Source of the DNA: Piezodorus guildinii
Taxonomy: Eukaryota; Arthropoda; Insecta; Hemiptera; Pentatomidae
Length of the DNA: 64,000 nt
Direction of reading: 5' to 3'
NCBI GenBank assembly: GCA_023052935.1
Contig: CM041297.1
Location: forward strand, 7,290,827 to 7,354,826
Position 1 is the stretch's first letter; each line of letters opens with the position of its first letter. The notes beneath the pieces are model-generated. The model was not told the origin of the DNA. It worked only from the letters and a program-made list of their open reading frames with translations, and did not search any database. This document shows, piece after piece, positions 23,422 through 33,460 of the stretch. Both the position numbers and the translations under genes were made by a program.

Positions 23422-24000
23422 TATCATTACAAAACTCATAAACTCATACAACAACTTAAAAACGACCATTACTCCCCCTACAATACAAGACCAAAATTCA
23501 CCCACAATATTTCAATATAGATCCCTACCGTATATTCCACACCTGTCTGAAAATATTAAAAAATCCTTTAAATCCTCCTTACCCTCTCTAAAGCTAGGAT
23601 TAAAGACCCAGAACAAACTTTCCCACCTTTTCACTAATACTAAAGACCCGATAAATCCTCTCTACCGCTCAAATATTGTTTATAAAATACCTTGTTTAGA
23701 TTGCGATGTGTCCTATGTGGGTGAAACAAAAAACTACTTAAAAACCCGCATATCTCAACATAAATCCTCCATATCCTCTCGAAACCTTCTAGCCTCAAAA
23801 CTCTCCGAACACTCCATAACTTTTAATCATTCATTTAACTTTCAAGATTGTTCCATTTTAGATTCTGTTCCCAACCATAAAAAAAGACTCATTGCTGAAT
23901 CCGTCCACATCCATCTCCAATCTAATCCTGTCAACCATAAAACTGATAAGCAATGCATCTCCTCCACCTACAGCCATATATTAAATTCTCTTAAGTAATT
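23420..24000 (+). CDS. Penelope GIY-YIG endonuclease region (+1 frame relative to RT)
   Basis: This frame is open from the overlap with the RT end to the stop after ILNSLK (23998-24000). It first reads NIITKLINSYNNLKTTITPP, then LKTQNKLSHLFTN, NIVYKIPCLDCDVSYVGETK (the GIY-YIG motif variant, with CxxC before it), NYLKTRISQHKSSI (the conserved Arg helix), and KLSEHSITFNHSFNFQDCSI (His and Asn positions). GIY-YIG domains of Penelope-like elements nick the target. The domain follows the RT directly but in frame +1; the change must happen within CTAAACACG (23410-23418). The same shift is present in the inverted copy. Confidence 0.8.
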
Positions 24001-24524
24001 CAGCTTCCCATGTCCATCCCACTGTATACATTTTGTTTATTTATTGGTTTATTTTTTACTTATGTATGTATACAATTATTTTATATATGTATCTATTTCA
24101 TTTGTTTCTACACTTAATAAATTCTTAATGGTTTTACAATTGAATTTATTCCTATTTGTAATTATTTTACTATTTTGTATCAACTATATGATCTGTCAAT
24201 GATTGTTACTTATTATTATTTTTTGTCATAATATTTTCACTTGGTTAATTTTAAGGTCTTAATATATGTACAACAATTATTTAAACGTTGGTTGGGAGGT
24301 AGTCAGTTTTACTATATATAGTTTATACATTATTATTCTTACTATTGTATTATATTGTTGTTACTTCAACAATCTTGTTAAAACATCTTCTAATACCGTT
24401 GTGATGGTATTAATATTGTAGGTTTAATCTGAACACTTCCTTTTATGTTAATATTACAATTTTACTCATTGTTGTCAGATCCCGTCTAGAAATATGGTAC
24501 GTATTTTCCATTTTACCCAACCTT
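24001..24524 (+). other. Penelope 3' untranslated region
   Basis: AT-rich sequence between the endonuclease stop and the 3' pLTR. It is matched in inverted orientation at about 17790-18294, so it belongs to the element. No ORF or structured RNA motif was noticed. Confidence 0.6.
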
Positions 24525-25009
24525 TTGTACGTACTTTCCTATCTACCTGCCTATATTCCTTATTACCAAATTGTACCCAGTTTCCACTCACCTACCAGAC
24601 GGTACGTATCTCCACTGTACTCCATTTTTTAATGTTTTATATTTCATGTAATTTTTTCTTATATATTTGTACATTATCTTTAGTCATTATCTGGTCTGTA
24701 TAGCTCTCATTAGTATACCTTTATCATTGTAATTTAATTAATTGATTTCTATACACATATATTTCCTTTTATGTTATAATATTGACATTCTCTAGTGCAA
24801 TTGTTAATTTTTTTAAAAATAGTATTTGTAATCTTATTTTAAATGTATCCTTTTTGTATCTTTTTAGCCCTGATGATGACCCACAATGGGGGTCGAAACG
24901 TTGGCAAACAATAAAATAGTTAAAACTATTCAGTTGTTTCATTTAATGACCGCCACCCGGACTAATTCCTTCAGTAATTCTCAACGGTCAACTAATTATA
25001 TCCACAATG
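24525..25009 (+). repeat. Penelope 3' pLTR
   Basis: Duplicate of 20590-21062, ending at ATCCACAATG just before the target duplication ATAAAATGAAACTG. The inverted copy's equivalent end (17320 onward) is shorter by about 36 bp, stopping at CCTTCAG. Contains the third hammerhead-like motif. Confidence 0.8.
24867..24905 (+). ncRNA. Hammerhead-ribozyme-like motif 3 (3' pLTR)
   Basis: Same core and flanks as motif 2, 3.9 kb downstream. A transcript crossing both pLTRs would carry two motifs in tandem, the arrangement in which a loopless stem III could form a double hammerhead. Confidence 0.6.
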
Positions 25010-25039
25010 ATAAAATGAAACTGAGACACTTAATGTAAT

Positions 25040-25165
25040 ATTTACAACGTCTCAAGAGTTTAGCTGGAATACTGCCAATGGGCATTTTCTCTTCATGTAT
25101 TTTATCAAACAGCGTATTTACTAGATGAATTAACCAATACAGTTGTAAATTTTCATAAATAAAAT
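25040..25165 (+). mobile_element. Jockey LINE 3' UTR fragment
   Basis: CTGGAATACTGCCAATGGGC, CTTCATGTATTTT and CAATACAGTTGTAAATTTTC then AATAAA match the 3' UTRs at 35515-35640 and 8040-8140. No coding sequence remains. Confidence 0.65.
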
Positions 25166-25283
25166 AAAAATGATGAAATATTTTTAACTGCCCCTAGTAT
25201 TCTGAATACATATCAGTATTAATGAAGTTATAGCATGAAATGGGCGGACAACGTTATTAGAATTAGAAAAGAAGGAATTTCTA

Positions 25284-26112
25284 TTCGGTTGTGTCACATG
25301 AAAAGTCCGTTTTCAAGGTAAAGGATTTTTATTAAAAATACGATATGAAAACAAGATAATTTTATTCAAAGTATTTACCTTCTTTTTCTATACATTTTTC
25401 CCAACGTGACACCAACTTTTTATCCCCGAAAAACTCTGAGCTTTGAAGTGAAACAAAATCTGAAAACGCACTTTTCACTTGATCATCATTTTCCTTTGAC
25501 GAAGTTGTATAAATTCCTGAACTGGTGGTAATCTGTTGGAGACAAGTCGGGAGAATATGGTGGGTGCAGAAGAACTTCGTAGCCCAGTTCTTTTAATTTT
25601 TGCACGTTATGTTTTGAAACATGGGGTCTAGCGTTGTCATGAGGTACCCATGTATCGAGCTTTTTTACCTCCCCAATACACTTTGAATGTCTGGAAACGG
25701 TAGATGTACTTGCATTTAGTTGTGCTGAGAGTCCTTTAACTGTTTGGTAGAGGTTTCCTTTTACTGTATGTTTGAGGACATCTTTGTCTATCACGGACGA
25801 ATGGTCCGTTCATTAACACTCCCTCCCCCAAACGCCTTGCAAATATTTCTAGCGGCCTCAGCTGCTGAATGGCCGAGTTTAAACTAGTACAAAAATATTA
25901 CTCGAAAATCGCGTGTTTCCATGTTCATATTTGGAGGTATACTAAAAAGTGGGTAATTGATTGGGAAGCTAATGTTTATAATACAAAGGCAGAGGATTAT
26001 TAACTGTTTACTTTAAATATGTAAACATTCGGAAGAAAACTACAGAGACCTGCAAAATCCTTTATTTATTTCAGAAACTATAAAAACGGACATTTCATGT
26101 GAAACAACCCAA
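25284..26112 (-). mobile_element. Mariner derivative M1 with TIRs and TA duplication
   Basis: The right end is ACATTTCATGTGAAACAACCCAA and the left end TTCGGTTGTGTCACATGAAA, flanked by TA on both sides. It shares TIRs with M2-M5. Internal transposase sequence is partly deleted. It is too short for a full mariner (usually about 1.3 kb). Confidence 0.9.
25400..25925 (-). pseudogene. Mariner transposase remnant, central catalytic region deleted
   Basis: Minus-strand pieces: an N-terminal helix-turn-helix part (FSSNIFVLV-like, SAAEAARNICKAFG, NERTI), then ASTSTVSRHSKCIGEVKKLD and TWVPHDNARPHVSKHNVQK. The end reads ELGYEVLLHPPYSPDLSPTD (second and third Asp of the DD34D triad retained). WVPHD joined straight to NARPH removes about 130 residues including the first catalytic Asp. 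The joint lies at a short CATGA-type homology. It cannot transpose by itself. Confidence 0.85.
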
Positions 26113-26114
26113 TA

Positions 26115-26446
26115 AAAATTTTATAAGCGGTAACTAACTGACTAGTAGGCATTCAAGATGTAGGAGGACTGTCTTGGGTCTGATTTCGAACTCGTGCTTG
26201 GACCGTAGTCATAGGATTTAATCATCATCTATGGCGTTACAACTCATGAAGAGTCAGGGACTCCTGCAGTTTAGTCCGCCAGTCTTCTCTATTCATTGTA
26301 ACAGCTCTCCAATTGCGGATCTTCAAGATGGACCTGGCATCCGCTGCCACTCCACCAATCCATCCCATTCCAAGTCTTCCCACTCTCCTTGTCCCATAAA
26401 TATTTTTATCTAGGACTATCCTAGGAATCTGGTCCTGGGCCATTCT
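26115..26446 (-). pseudogene. RTE/CR1-like LINE C-terminal fragment
   Basis: The minus strand encodes MAQDQIPRIVLDKNIYGTRR, VGRLGMGWIGGVAADARSIL and NWRAVTMNREDWRTKLQESL. This is the Arg-rich tail often found after the RT of insect endonuclease-RT elements (pattern G-R-P-x-x-R-W ... D-R-x-x-W-R). It is cut at 26447 by mariner M2. The clade cannot be fixed from the tail alone. Confidence 0.65.
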
Positions 26447-26447
26447 A

Positions 26448-26885
26448 TTGGTTTTTTTCTCATGAAATGTTCGTTTTTATAGTTTCTGAAATACATAAAG
26501 GATTTTGCAGGTCTCTGTTGTTTTCTTCCGAATGTTTACATATTTAAAATAAACGCTTACTAATCCTCTACTTTTGTATTATCAACATAAGCTTCCCAAT
26601 CAATTACCCACTTTTTAGTATACCTCCAAATATGAACATGGAAACACGCGATTTTCGAGTAATATTTTTGTACGGGTTTAAACTGGGCCATTCAGCAGCC
26701 GAGGCCGCTAGAAATATTTGCAAGGCGTTTGGGAAAGGGAGTGTTAATGAACGGACCATTCGCCGTAGGTTTGCTAAGTTTTCCGCTAGGGATACCGAGT
26801 TACAAAACTTGCCCCGAGGAAGACCTCCGTCCGTAATAGACAACGATGTCTTCAATCATACAGTAGAAGACAAACTGCACACTTA
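26448..26885 (+). mobile_element. Mariner derivative M2, 5' part only
   Basis: Starts TTGGTTTTTTTCTCATGAAA after TA and encodes the helix-turn-helix half of the transposase from 26632: MNMETRDFRVIFLYGFKLGH, SAAEAARNICKAFGKGSVNE, RTIRRRFAKFSARDTEL. It breaks off after the linker RGRPPSVIDNDV. No right TIR is found, so this copy is a truncated fragment. Confidence 0.85.
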
Positions 26886-27239
26886 AATAGTTATTCAAGC
26901 TAAACCGCCGACTTTTCTGACATTTTGTGTTTTTTTGACAATTTGGCCAATATTGACAACCACGTATCTCAGTAGGTGCTCCGAATGTTACATACCAAAT
27001 ATGTAGGCAATTTATTTATTGTTCTTTAACATTGCGAACGACAATATTTGCTCTAAAATGTCGAGGAACAGATTTAGAAGGAAAAAACTGAAAAAAGTAC
27101 TTTTTTTTAGAGGTTTTTCCAAGATGGCGGAAAACGCACAAGGTTGAAAAGTGTGAAAACCTGGGTTTTTAATGAGGGGAGCAGTACAAACAATCGTGCC
27201 TAAAAATTAAATTTACCCCACCTTTTTCTAGCCAACCTC
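26886..27239. other. Unassigned sequence
   Basis: No gene or element recognised. A phrase AAGATGGCGGAAAACGCACAAGG near 27120 is GC-richer than its surroundings but is in no supported frame. Confidence 0.45.
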
Positions 27240-27775
27240 CTTTTTTGGTCTAATTCTACTGGGCTATTCAGACTCCATCAGTGAGTACTGGACTATAAAT
27301 CCTCCTTAATACATTTCTCTCGAATCTCAGGAGCAGGGCTTCCTGTGAACTCGGCAATATCCAGCAGAAGTGAAAACCGGTCTTACGAGCGTCTTGTAAA
27401 GTTGGACCTTCGTGTTTTGAGAAAAGGATCAGCTCTTAAAATGCTTAAGATGTCCAAAATAACATTTATTTGCAGACATAATTCTGCGATAAATTTCAGC
27501 TTTAATGTCATATCAGCATTGACTTGTGAGCCGAGATATACAAACTCTTTCACCCTTTCAAATGAACAGCCTCCAGCTATAAATTTTGATGGTTCGTGCA
27601 CATCCAGCTGTGGGCCTGCTTGCATGTATTTAGTTTTCGACTTATTAACTTCTAAACCCATTCTAGCTGAATCTATCCGGAGGATTAAAAAATAATCATA
27701 GGTAAACACATGAATTGTGTGGTCAAATCTTGAGGGTGACGTCACCGAGCCTTCGGTTTCGTTTATCATATTAGT
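27240..27775 (-). pseudogene. RTE-like LINE fragment (RT thumb region)
   Basis: The minus-strand frame at 27383-27769 reads RIDSARMGLEVNKSKTKYMQ, GGCSFERVKEFVYLGSQVNA and DMTLKLKFIAELCLQINVIL. The NxxKTKYM and FxYLGS blocks follow the YADD box in RTE-type RTs and match the plus-strand copy at 58990-59180. Only this part survives. Confidence 0.75.
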
Positions 27776-28009
27776 AGTTGCATTTCATGTCATCACGTTG
27801 GTTACTTTCCTGTCACATCAATACAGCTAAATATTTAATTAATTTATAAAAATCTTAATTAATAAATTTTAATAAAGAAACCCCTTCACATGTGTTGGGA
27901 AAATGTCCACATAACATGCTTCTCGTTACCCGCCGGCACAACCGCATAAAGAAAGAAATAGTAGAACTTTTGGAAGTGAAAAAGTAAATGTTTTCAGGAA
28001 GTTTTTTGC

Positions 28010-28378
28010 CTTGATACAGATAGGTCGACAAGATTTTTGGATATCTTGGTATTTAATGCCACAAAAAATGAAGCACTGATAGTGGACCCCACTATCATAT
28101 ATGAAACAAATGACCAGGAACAAGGCAAGAGGATTCAAGAGGAGAAAGAGAACATTTATACAAAATATATTCCATACCTGAGGGAAAAATTTCGTGAGGA
28201 GTTCGGCGAAAAGGAATTTAAAGTCGTGGGACTTTGGTTCGGAAGCAGGGGGATCATCCCAGTAGCCACTGGATTATTTTTAGAGAGCTATGGACTCGGA
28301 AAAAATGAGATGCAAAACATGGCGGAGACCATAATGTTGGACTCACTGGGAATCCTGCATCACCATATATATTGAGGC
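28010..28378 (+). pseudogene. R2-group-like restriction-type endonuclease fragment
   Basis: The plus-strand frame reads DILVFNATKNEALIVDPTII, EQGKRIQEEKENIYTKYIPY, KEFKVVGLWFGSRGIIPVAT to a stop at 28373-28375. The D...x(12-14)...D-P-T spacing and the G-L-W-F-G-x-R-G-x-I-P block look like the C-terminal restriction-like endonuclease of R2/NeSL-type LINEs. A diverged relative is on the minus strand at 31930-32190. The Arg/Pro before the first D is replaced by Leu here. Family assignment is from pattern memory and is moderately sure. Confidence 0.6.
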
Positions 28379-28618
28379 TGGTCTGGATTTTCAGATGTCC
28401 ATGATCCATTTCAAAATTAGTAAAATATATGTATTTCCTATTTGGCAGAATCTCTCTCTATCTTTTTTCTTTAAGATTGTCTTCGGGATTGATGCGGTAT
28501 GCAGTGTACTGTAGCAACTCAGCGAAGTTGAGCAGCAGATCCAAATTGGAATTTCCTCCTACTTGTAAGTTTTACAACCTGCTATAACTAAGCCCGGAGG
28601 TGCTTGATAGGTATGTAA

Positions 28619-28667
<49 letters not shown>
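28379..28667. other. Unassigned sequence ending in an (AT)n array
   Basis: Nothing coding recognised; AT dinucleotides at about 28620-28668. Confidence 0.5.
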
Positions 28668-28671
<4 letters not shown>

Positions 28672-29407
28672 CGAAAATCCATTTCCATACTCAAACAGCT
28701 CTATAGATTCCGTGAACCCTTACCTTTGAAAACCCGTCAGCTACTTGTTTCCTCTGTTATCTTCCCAAACTTTGACTACGGCTGCCTGGTGTACGGGGGA
28801 CTAACTGATGAACTGGAAATAAAATTAAAACGACTTATAAATTGTTTTATCAGATTCATTTTCGGAGCCCGTAGACTTGATCATTTTTCTGGTTATTATA
28901 CCATCTTAAGATGGCTCTATCCTTCTGTTTGACGACAATATTTCCTTGGTTCCTACTTATTCGAAACTCTAAAAAATAGAAAATCTTCCTTCATAATAGA
29001 GCTCCTCACCCTTTTATCCATTCGTTAAATACTAGAACCCAATCAATCAATTTTTATACCCCATTACATAAAACTGCATCCTTTCACAACTCGTTTCTCG
29101 TTCGTTCCTCATCCTTCTGGAATTCGCTGCCCATCTCCATTCGTAAAGCCACCTCTCTCTCTTCCTTCAAACATCGACTGTTCCATTACCTAATAACATC
29201 TCAATCTTCCGTTGCAATGTAAAACATCGATATATATAGTATAGATTCGCAAAGATTTACAGATATAATGAATATTTGATCCTTTACATGTATACATATA
29301 TATTTTCTTTTATATTCATATTTTTATACATATTTTCTTTAAGTTACCAGACTATAAGGATTTCTTTCTGTTCATTGTTCATTATTCTAAGCGAGCTTGA
29401 TCCCAGA

Positions 29408-29408
<1 letters not shown>
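28668..29408 (+). pseudogene. CR1/Jockey-superfamily LINE fragment, ORF2 C-terminus
   Basis: The plus strand reads SISILKQLYRFREPLPLKTR, QLLVSSVIFPNFDYGCLVYG, LKRLINCFIRFIFGARRLDH, then after a stop IIELLTLLSIR-like and SSFWNSLPISIRKA and TSLSSFKHRLFHYLIT. The SSFWNSLP and FKxxLxxxL end is typical of CR1-type LINEs. The 3' end GATCCCAGAATAAATATATA runs into a TA array. It is related to 46320-48380 and 48445-49290. Confidence 0.7.

Positions 29409-29488
<80 letters not shown>
29409..29488. repeat. (TA)n microsatellite
   Basis: About 40 perfect TA units at the 3' end of the CR1-like fragment. Confidence 0.95.
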
Positions 29489-29489
<1 letters not shown>

Positions 29490-29669
29490 TGGCCGATATT
29501 AGAAAGGACAGAGGATACTAGCTTACGGCCTTAGGGAACATAAAAGCGACATAATCTTGAAATAGAACCTAGTGAAGGATTTAGTGCCATCTAAATTGTG
29601 AAGATGGTGACCTCACTGAAAGTATCCTGCTTTACTATAGCTATTCCTTCTTCAATATGTCGTCATTGA

Positions 29670-29745
29670 AGTCACATGTGGTGTAGGTATTAAAGCCTTT
29701 TATGCCGAATTATCGGGTTCGAACCCAGCAGATGACTAGGTTTTT
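29670..29745 (+). mobile_element. Candidate tRNA-derived SINE head
   Basis: TGGTGTAGGTATTAAAGCC resembles an A box and CGGGTTCGAACCCAG is a perfect B-box-like sequence, about 30 bases apart. This is the internal Pol III promoter spacing of a tRNA-derived SINE. A full cloverleaf does not fold obviously, so I do not call a tRNA gene. Confidence 0.5.
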
Positions 29746-31153
29746 TTTGTGAATGGAGTAAAAAACACTTCCCTTATAGATGTACTTTATATCATTTAAG
29801 AAACTCTTCAAATCATAGATTGTAAAACTTTTGATTCGGAGTGTTGTGTCTGAAAAAAATCATTAAGACTAAAAGGATCGATGAAAAAAATCCTACAAAC
29901 GAATCCTTGGGGTAACTTAGGGGTTATATAGTTTTTCGTTATTGAATAGAGGCATACATTTATAAATTGCTAAATTAACTCTACAGGTAGATTGCAATGT
30001 ATATTCAATTACGAGTTTTGAAATATAATGTCTTCCATGTCTCAGCAATGTCCATTGTTAAATAAAAACAAAAATACTTTGCACTAAACACACCTTGAAC
30101 ACAAGAAATGGCCATCGAATAAAGATAATCCCACTGCCGGTTATTAGGCAATTGTGCGAACAGGTATGATTCACTCATTTACTATTTATTTGTAAACACG
30201 GTATGGCGGGAAATATTAGTATTAAGGGTCTTGCCAACTAATAATAAAAAGGTGAAGCACTGGAAAATTCCAAACTTTTGACTTGACTTTAGTCCGCCTA
30301 AATTGGTGATTTTGCCAAATATGCGCCGTGTGGAGGAGATTATAGTTCATCGTCTTTGATTACAGGTCTCAGCTACGGGCGGAACAAAGGAGATTATTCC
30401 TACTGAAAAATACGTCTTAAGACTGTTATCTTTATATTCAGCTGTAAGGAAGCCTATGATGTCCTTGTAAACGGAATAGAGAGACACACTTTATTTATAA
30501 ATAGACAAAATGATGCTGCCCAACTTGATTGGGTTGCTATAACACAGCATACCAAATGTTTCCTTTAGGAATATTTTTAATATTATAAATTATAATTTTA
30601 AATCCTTAATTATAAGCACAATATATTTTTTTCTTTTTCCTATTCTTTTTATTTTTTTTCCCTGTTTTTTTGTCTTTCTTCATCGTTTCCCATTTTCTTT
30701 CAGATATATAGATCCATACATTAACCCAAAATTTAAAAAAAAAAAAAAAAATCGTATATACATCATAAAATACCACATCAGAACTCATACCATCATATAA
30801 AAAAAAACAATACAACATAACACTTAGCTTCCAAAATCGATATCTATATGTACAATATTATATAAAAATTAAAATATAAACAACTATGACTTAAGTACAA
30901 ATGCACATGCATACCCCTCCAATTATACCTGTTACGAGTAGATGTAATAGTGTATAATTCCCAGGAATTTGTTGATAGAAGCTTTAAAAATTCCTGGAAA
31001 AACTTGTAGGAAATTTCAAGTGCTTAAGACCCATTGAAAACCAATATTTTCAAGGAATTTGAGTGCTTGGACATCGGTCTGATAGAATTAACACAGGACC
31101 CTAGTATTTATAGTTAATTCAGATCTTAGATAACCTAATTAGGAGTTCTTAAA
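29746..31153. other. Unassigned AT-rich sequence
   Basis: No gene, RNA or identifiable element. Contains poly-T/poly-A runs around 30630-30750. The last ~250 bp may be 5' sequence of the LINE ORF1 that follows. Confidence 0.5.
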
Positions 31154-31900
31154 ATGAAAGAACCCCCTGATTTATCTTCTCCAAAGCATAAAAGGAAATG
31201 TTATGATAGAAAATATTATAATTTTAGTTCAGGAGCGAGTGACGAAACTAACTATAACCAATTTTTAATCGTAGAGAGAATAGATGAAGAGAGCTTTCAA
31301 AAAGTCTCCCCCTTCATAATTGCTAAAACGCTTAATAATACATGTTCGGAACCTAAGAGCATCAAAAAATTATTCCTAAATATTCCTAACCCCATCAGAT
31401 GTATGGCGTGTTTACGGTTTGGTCACCTAACCGTAAACTGCAAAAAAGAACCCATCTGTGCTAATTGTGCAAAGTCGAAACATGAGGGGAAACCATGTGA
31501 AACCTTCGTTCTCTATTGTGTTAACTGCAATTTAAATCATTCCAGTTTGGATAGCAATTGTTCCAAGCTAAAAGAAGAACGGGAAATTAAAAGTTTACAG
31601 TTCAAAAATAAAATTTCATACAACGCTGCAAAAAAACTGTATAAGGAGAGTCCCAGTCTTGTCAGCAATATAACTTATTCCAACATAGTTAAGAATAACA
31701 AAAAAGGTGTAGAGATCGCGTGTCAAACAGACTTTAATGATAACTCTTTAACTACTGACGTAGCCAGCCCCTCAGGACTAAACAATGCACTCCCGTCCTC
31801 TTCCCCATCCTCCGCTTCACCGTCCTCATTCCCTTCCACTACCCCATCCTCCGCTTCTTTCTCTTCACCCGGCTCCTCTATCCCGTCCTCTTCACCCTAG
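31154..31900 (+). pseudogene. I-group LINE ORF1 (gag-like, three zinc knuckles), internally deleted
   Basis: A 248-codon open frame starts at ATG 31154. The N-terminal part has NQFLIVERIDEESFQKVSPF, followed directly by LFLNIPNPIRCMACLRFGHL. The normal gag linker between IAKTLNNTC and these zinc knuckles seems missing, suggesting an in-frame internal deletion. The knuckles are CMACLRFGHLTVNC, CANCAKSKHEGKPC and CVNCNLNHSSLDSNC. The C-terminus is a Ser/Pro-rich tract. Gag-like ORF1 proteins bind element RNA. It stops at TAG 31898-31900, and no ORF2 follows; unrelated sequence begins within 30 bp. It may be the ORF1 type of the I-group elements at 1-2955 and 10334-12135, but no overlap proves this. 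Confidence 0.7.
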
Positions 31901-31929
31901 CTACGTCTTTTATATCGACACTTATGTCC

Positions 31930-32190
31930 TCCATGAACCTGGTACAGCTCCGCGGGCTCCGAACCAAAGGCCTCTTACGTAGAACTCTCTCTCGCCATAG
32001 CTCTCGCGGAACATTTCCTTGAGGAAAGGGATACATTTTTCGTAGATTTGTCTCTTTTCCCTTTCCACTTTACTTGCCTGTTCAAGGTCGTTGGATTCAT
32101 ATCTCACGGTAGGATCCAGAATGATAGCTGAATTCCCGGTCTTAGAGAATGCTACGATATCAGCATATCGCGTGGATACATCCGTAAAAA
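31930..32190 (-). pseudogene. R2-group-like restriction-type endonuclease fragment
   Basis: The minus strand reads RYADIVAFSKTGNSAIILDP, TVRYESNDLEQASKVEREKR, QIYEKCIPFLKEMFRESYGE, REFYVRGLWFGARGAVPGSW. This is the same domain as 28010-28378 but more canonical at R-x-A-D and D-P-T-V-R-Y-E. It lies tail to tail with the ORF1 at 31154-31900. The fragment breaks off near 32190. Confidence 0.6.
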
Positions 32191-32669
32191 AAAAGATATT
32201 ATAAGAGTTCTATCGACATAGTAATATGATGAGAGAAGAAGATACAATATCTAAGATATATTTAAGGGAGAGAAAACAGAGTAAGGTTTGATAGGAGATA
32301 AGATGACTGTCAGTGACTGGGTGACAGTGAGGATGGACACCGTACGGCAATCTAGCTTCTCTTAGCTCAGCTCAAATGTCTCTCTATCTCTCTCTCACCC
32401 AGACACACACACACACACACAATACACACAAAGACTGCCGTACACATACACCCACCAAAGCCCTCCACCTCCGCTTACCCTGATTTATCCTTTGTCAACT
32501 GCTGAGCTATTGGACTTGGATCAGTGGTCTCAATGTATTTTGTAACAAGCATGATCAAAGCTTACGATTAATCTCTGGCTCCCTCGATTTTTTTTTCATT
32601 TCTAGTCTTATAAAGAAAAATAAAATTTAAACAAAAATAAAATGAGATCCGTCTAATAAAATTTATTAT
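32191..32669. other. Unassigned sequence with TC- and CA-rich microsatellite
   Basis: Includes TCTCTCTATCTCTCTCTC near 32380 and ACACACACACACACACACA at about 32401-32420. No gene recognised. Confidence 0.55.
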
Positions 32670-33460
32670 TTGCACACAATGGGACTCTGTTGGCTTCTTT
32701 TGCTGATGATACAGTCTTCTTTGTTCAGATAAGTATCCTTTTCAAGCGGCAATATCCCTCCAAAACCACCTTGATGAAATTTCTGCTTGGGCAACGAAAT
32801 GGAAAATAAAGATGACTGAGTACAAGAGTGTTCGTTTACTTTAATAATCTTCCTATTCCGACTTCCGACGAAATTCGATATTTAGGTATTCACTTGGACA
32901 AAAGACTGACCTGGAGGTCTCACATTCGACAAAAAACGTAAATAACTCAACAGACGATAAGGTCTTTTATCTAGATTACTTGACAGACGTTCTAAATTAT
33001 CCATTAACCAACAAACTAACTCTTTATAAAGTTTTGCTGTAACCGATCTACACATACGGGGTGGAACTGTGGGGCTCTGCTAAACTATCAAGCATCCAAA
33101 GAATACAGTCTTTTCAGTCGAAAGTGCTGCGCAAAATAGTGGACGCACCGTTCTACGTAACAAATGACGTCATACATAACGACTTAAACATTCCGACTAT
33201 TTCAGCCACTGCTACAGAACAATACAATAACTTATACCAAAGACTGACATACAACACCATCCCTCTTACAGAAACATTAAAATGCCCTAAGAATCCTTAC
33301 AGGCGGTGGCCAAGAGATATGCTGATCACTTAACGAGCTCTGCTGTGATGAGTCGCTGTTTCAGCAGTCCATAGATTTGCTTAATGCAAAGGAATTGCAA
33401 ATGACAAATTAAATTATATGTCAAATCCCTTGTTTGTAAAAAATAAGTTATTTGCACACC
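32670..33460 (+). pseudogene. Jockey-type LINE fragment, RT palm to 3' end
   Basis: Starts at the catalytic region (LLASFADDTVFFVQ), then LHLDEISAWATKWKIKMTE, DEIRYLGIHLDKRLTWRSHI, IYTYGVELWGSAKLSSIQRI, QSFQSKVLRKIVDAPFYVTN and the C-terminal RRWPRDMLIT with stop at 33331-33333. Several stops and frame changes occur before 33060. The last 270 bp form an open frame. It is a different subfamily from the TACAGTTGTAAAT-tailed copies. Confidence 0.8.

Larger units (their letters stand above)
17320..25009. mobile_element. Penelope-like element composite (inverted truncated copy + near-complete copy)
   Basis: One insertion flanked by a perfect 14-bp target duplication, ATAAAATGAAACTG, at 17306-17319 and 25010-25023. 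Inside are a 5'-truncated copy on the minus strand (17320-20589), then a 5' pLTR (20590-21062), coding region (21066-24000) and 3' pLTR (from about 24525) on the plus strand. Head-to-head truncated/complete arrangements with pLTRs are typical of Penelope-like elements. RT and GIY-YIG domains confirm the class. Confidence 0.9.

Noticed and set aside
17320..25009. The large inverted Penelope structure as an assembly hairpin artefact
   Set aside because: The two arms differ by private changes (71-bp loss, T7/T8, different lengths of the outer end), the inner pLTR has no mirror partner at the junction, and a 14-bp target duplication brackets the whole. Artefact is still possible but less likely.
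29276..29521. 81-codon open frame
   Set aside because: Half of it is Ile-Tyr repeats translated from a TA microsatellite.
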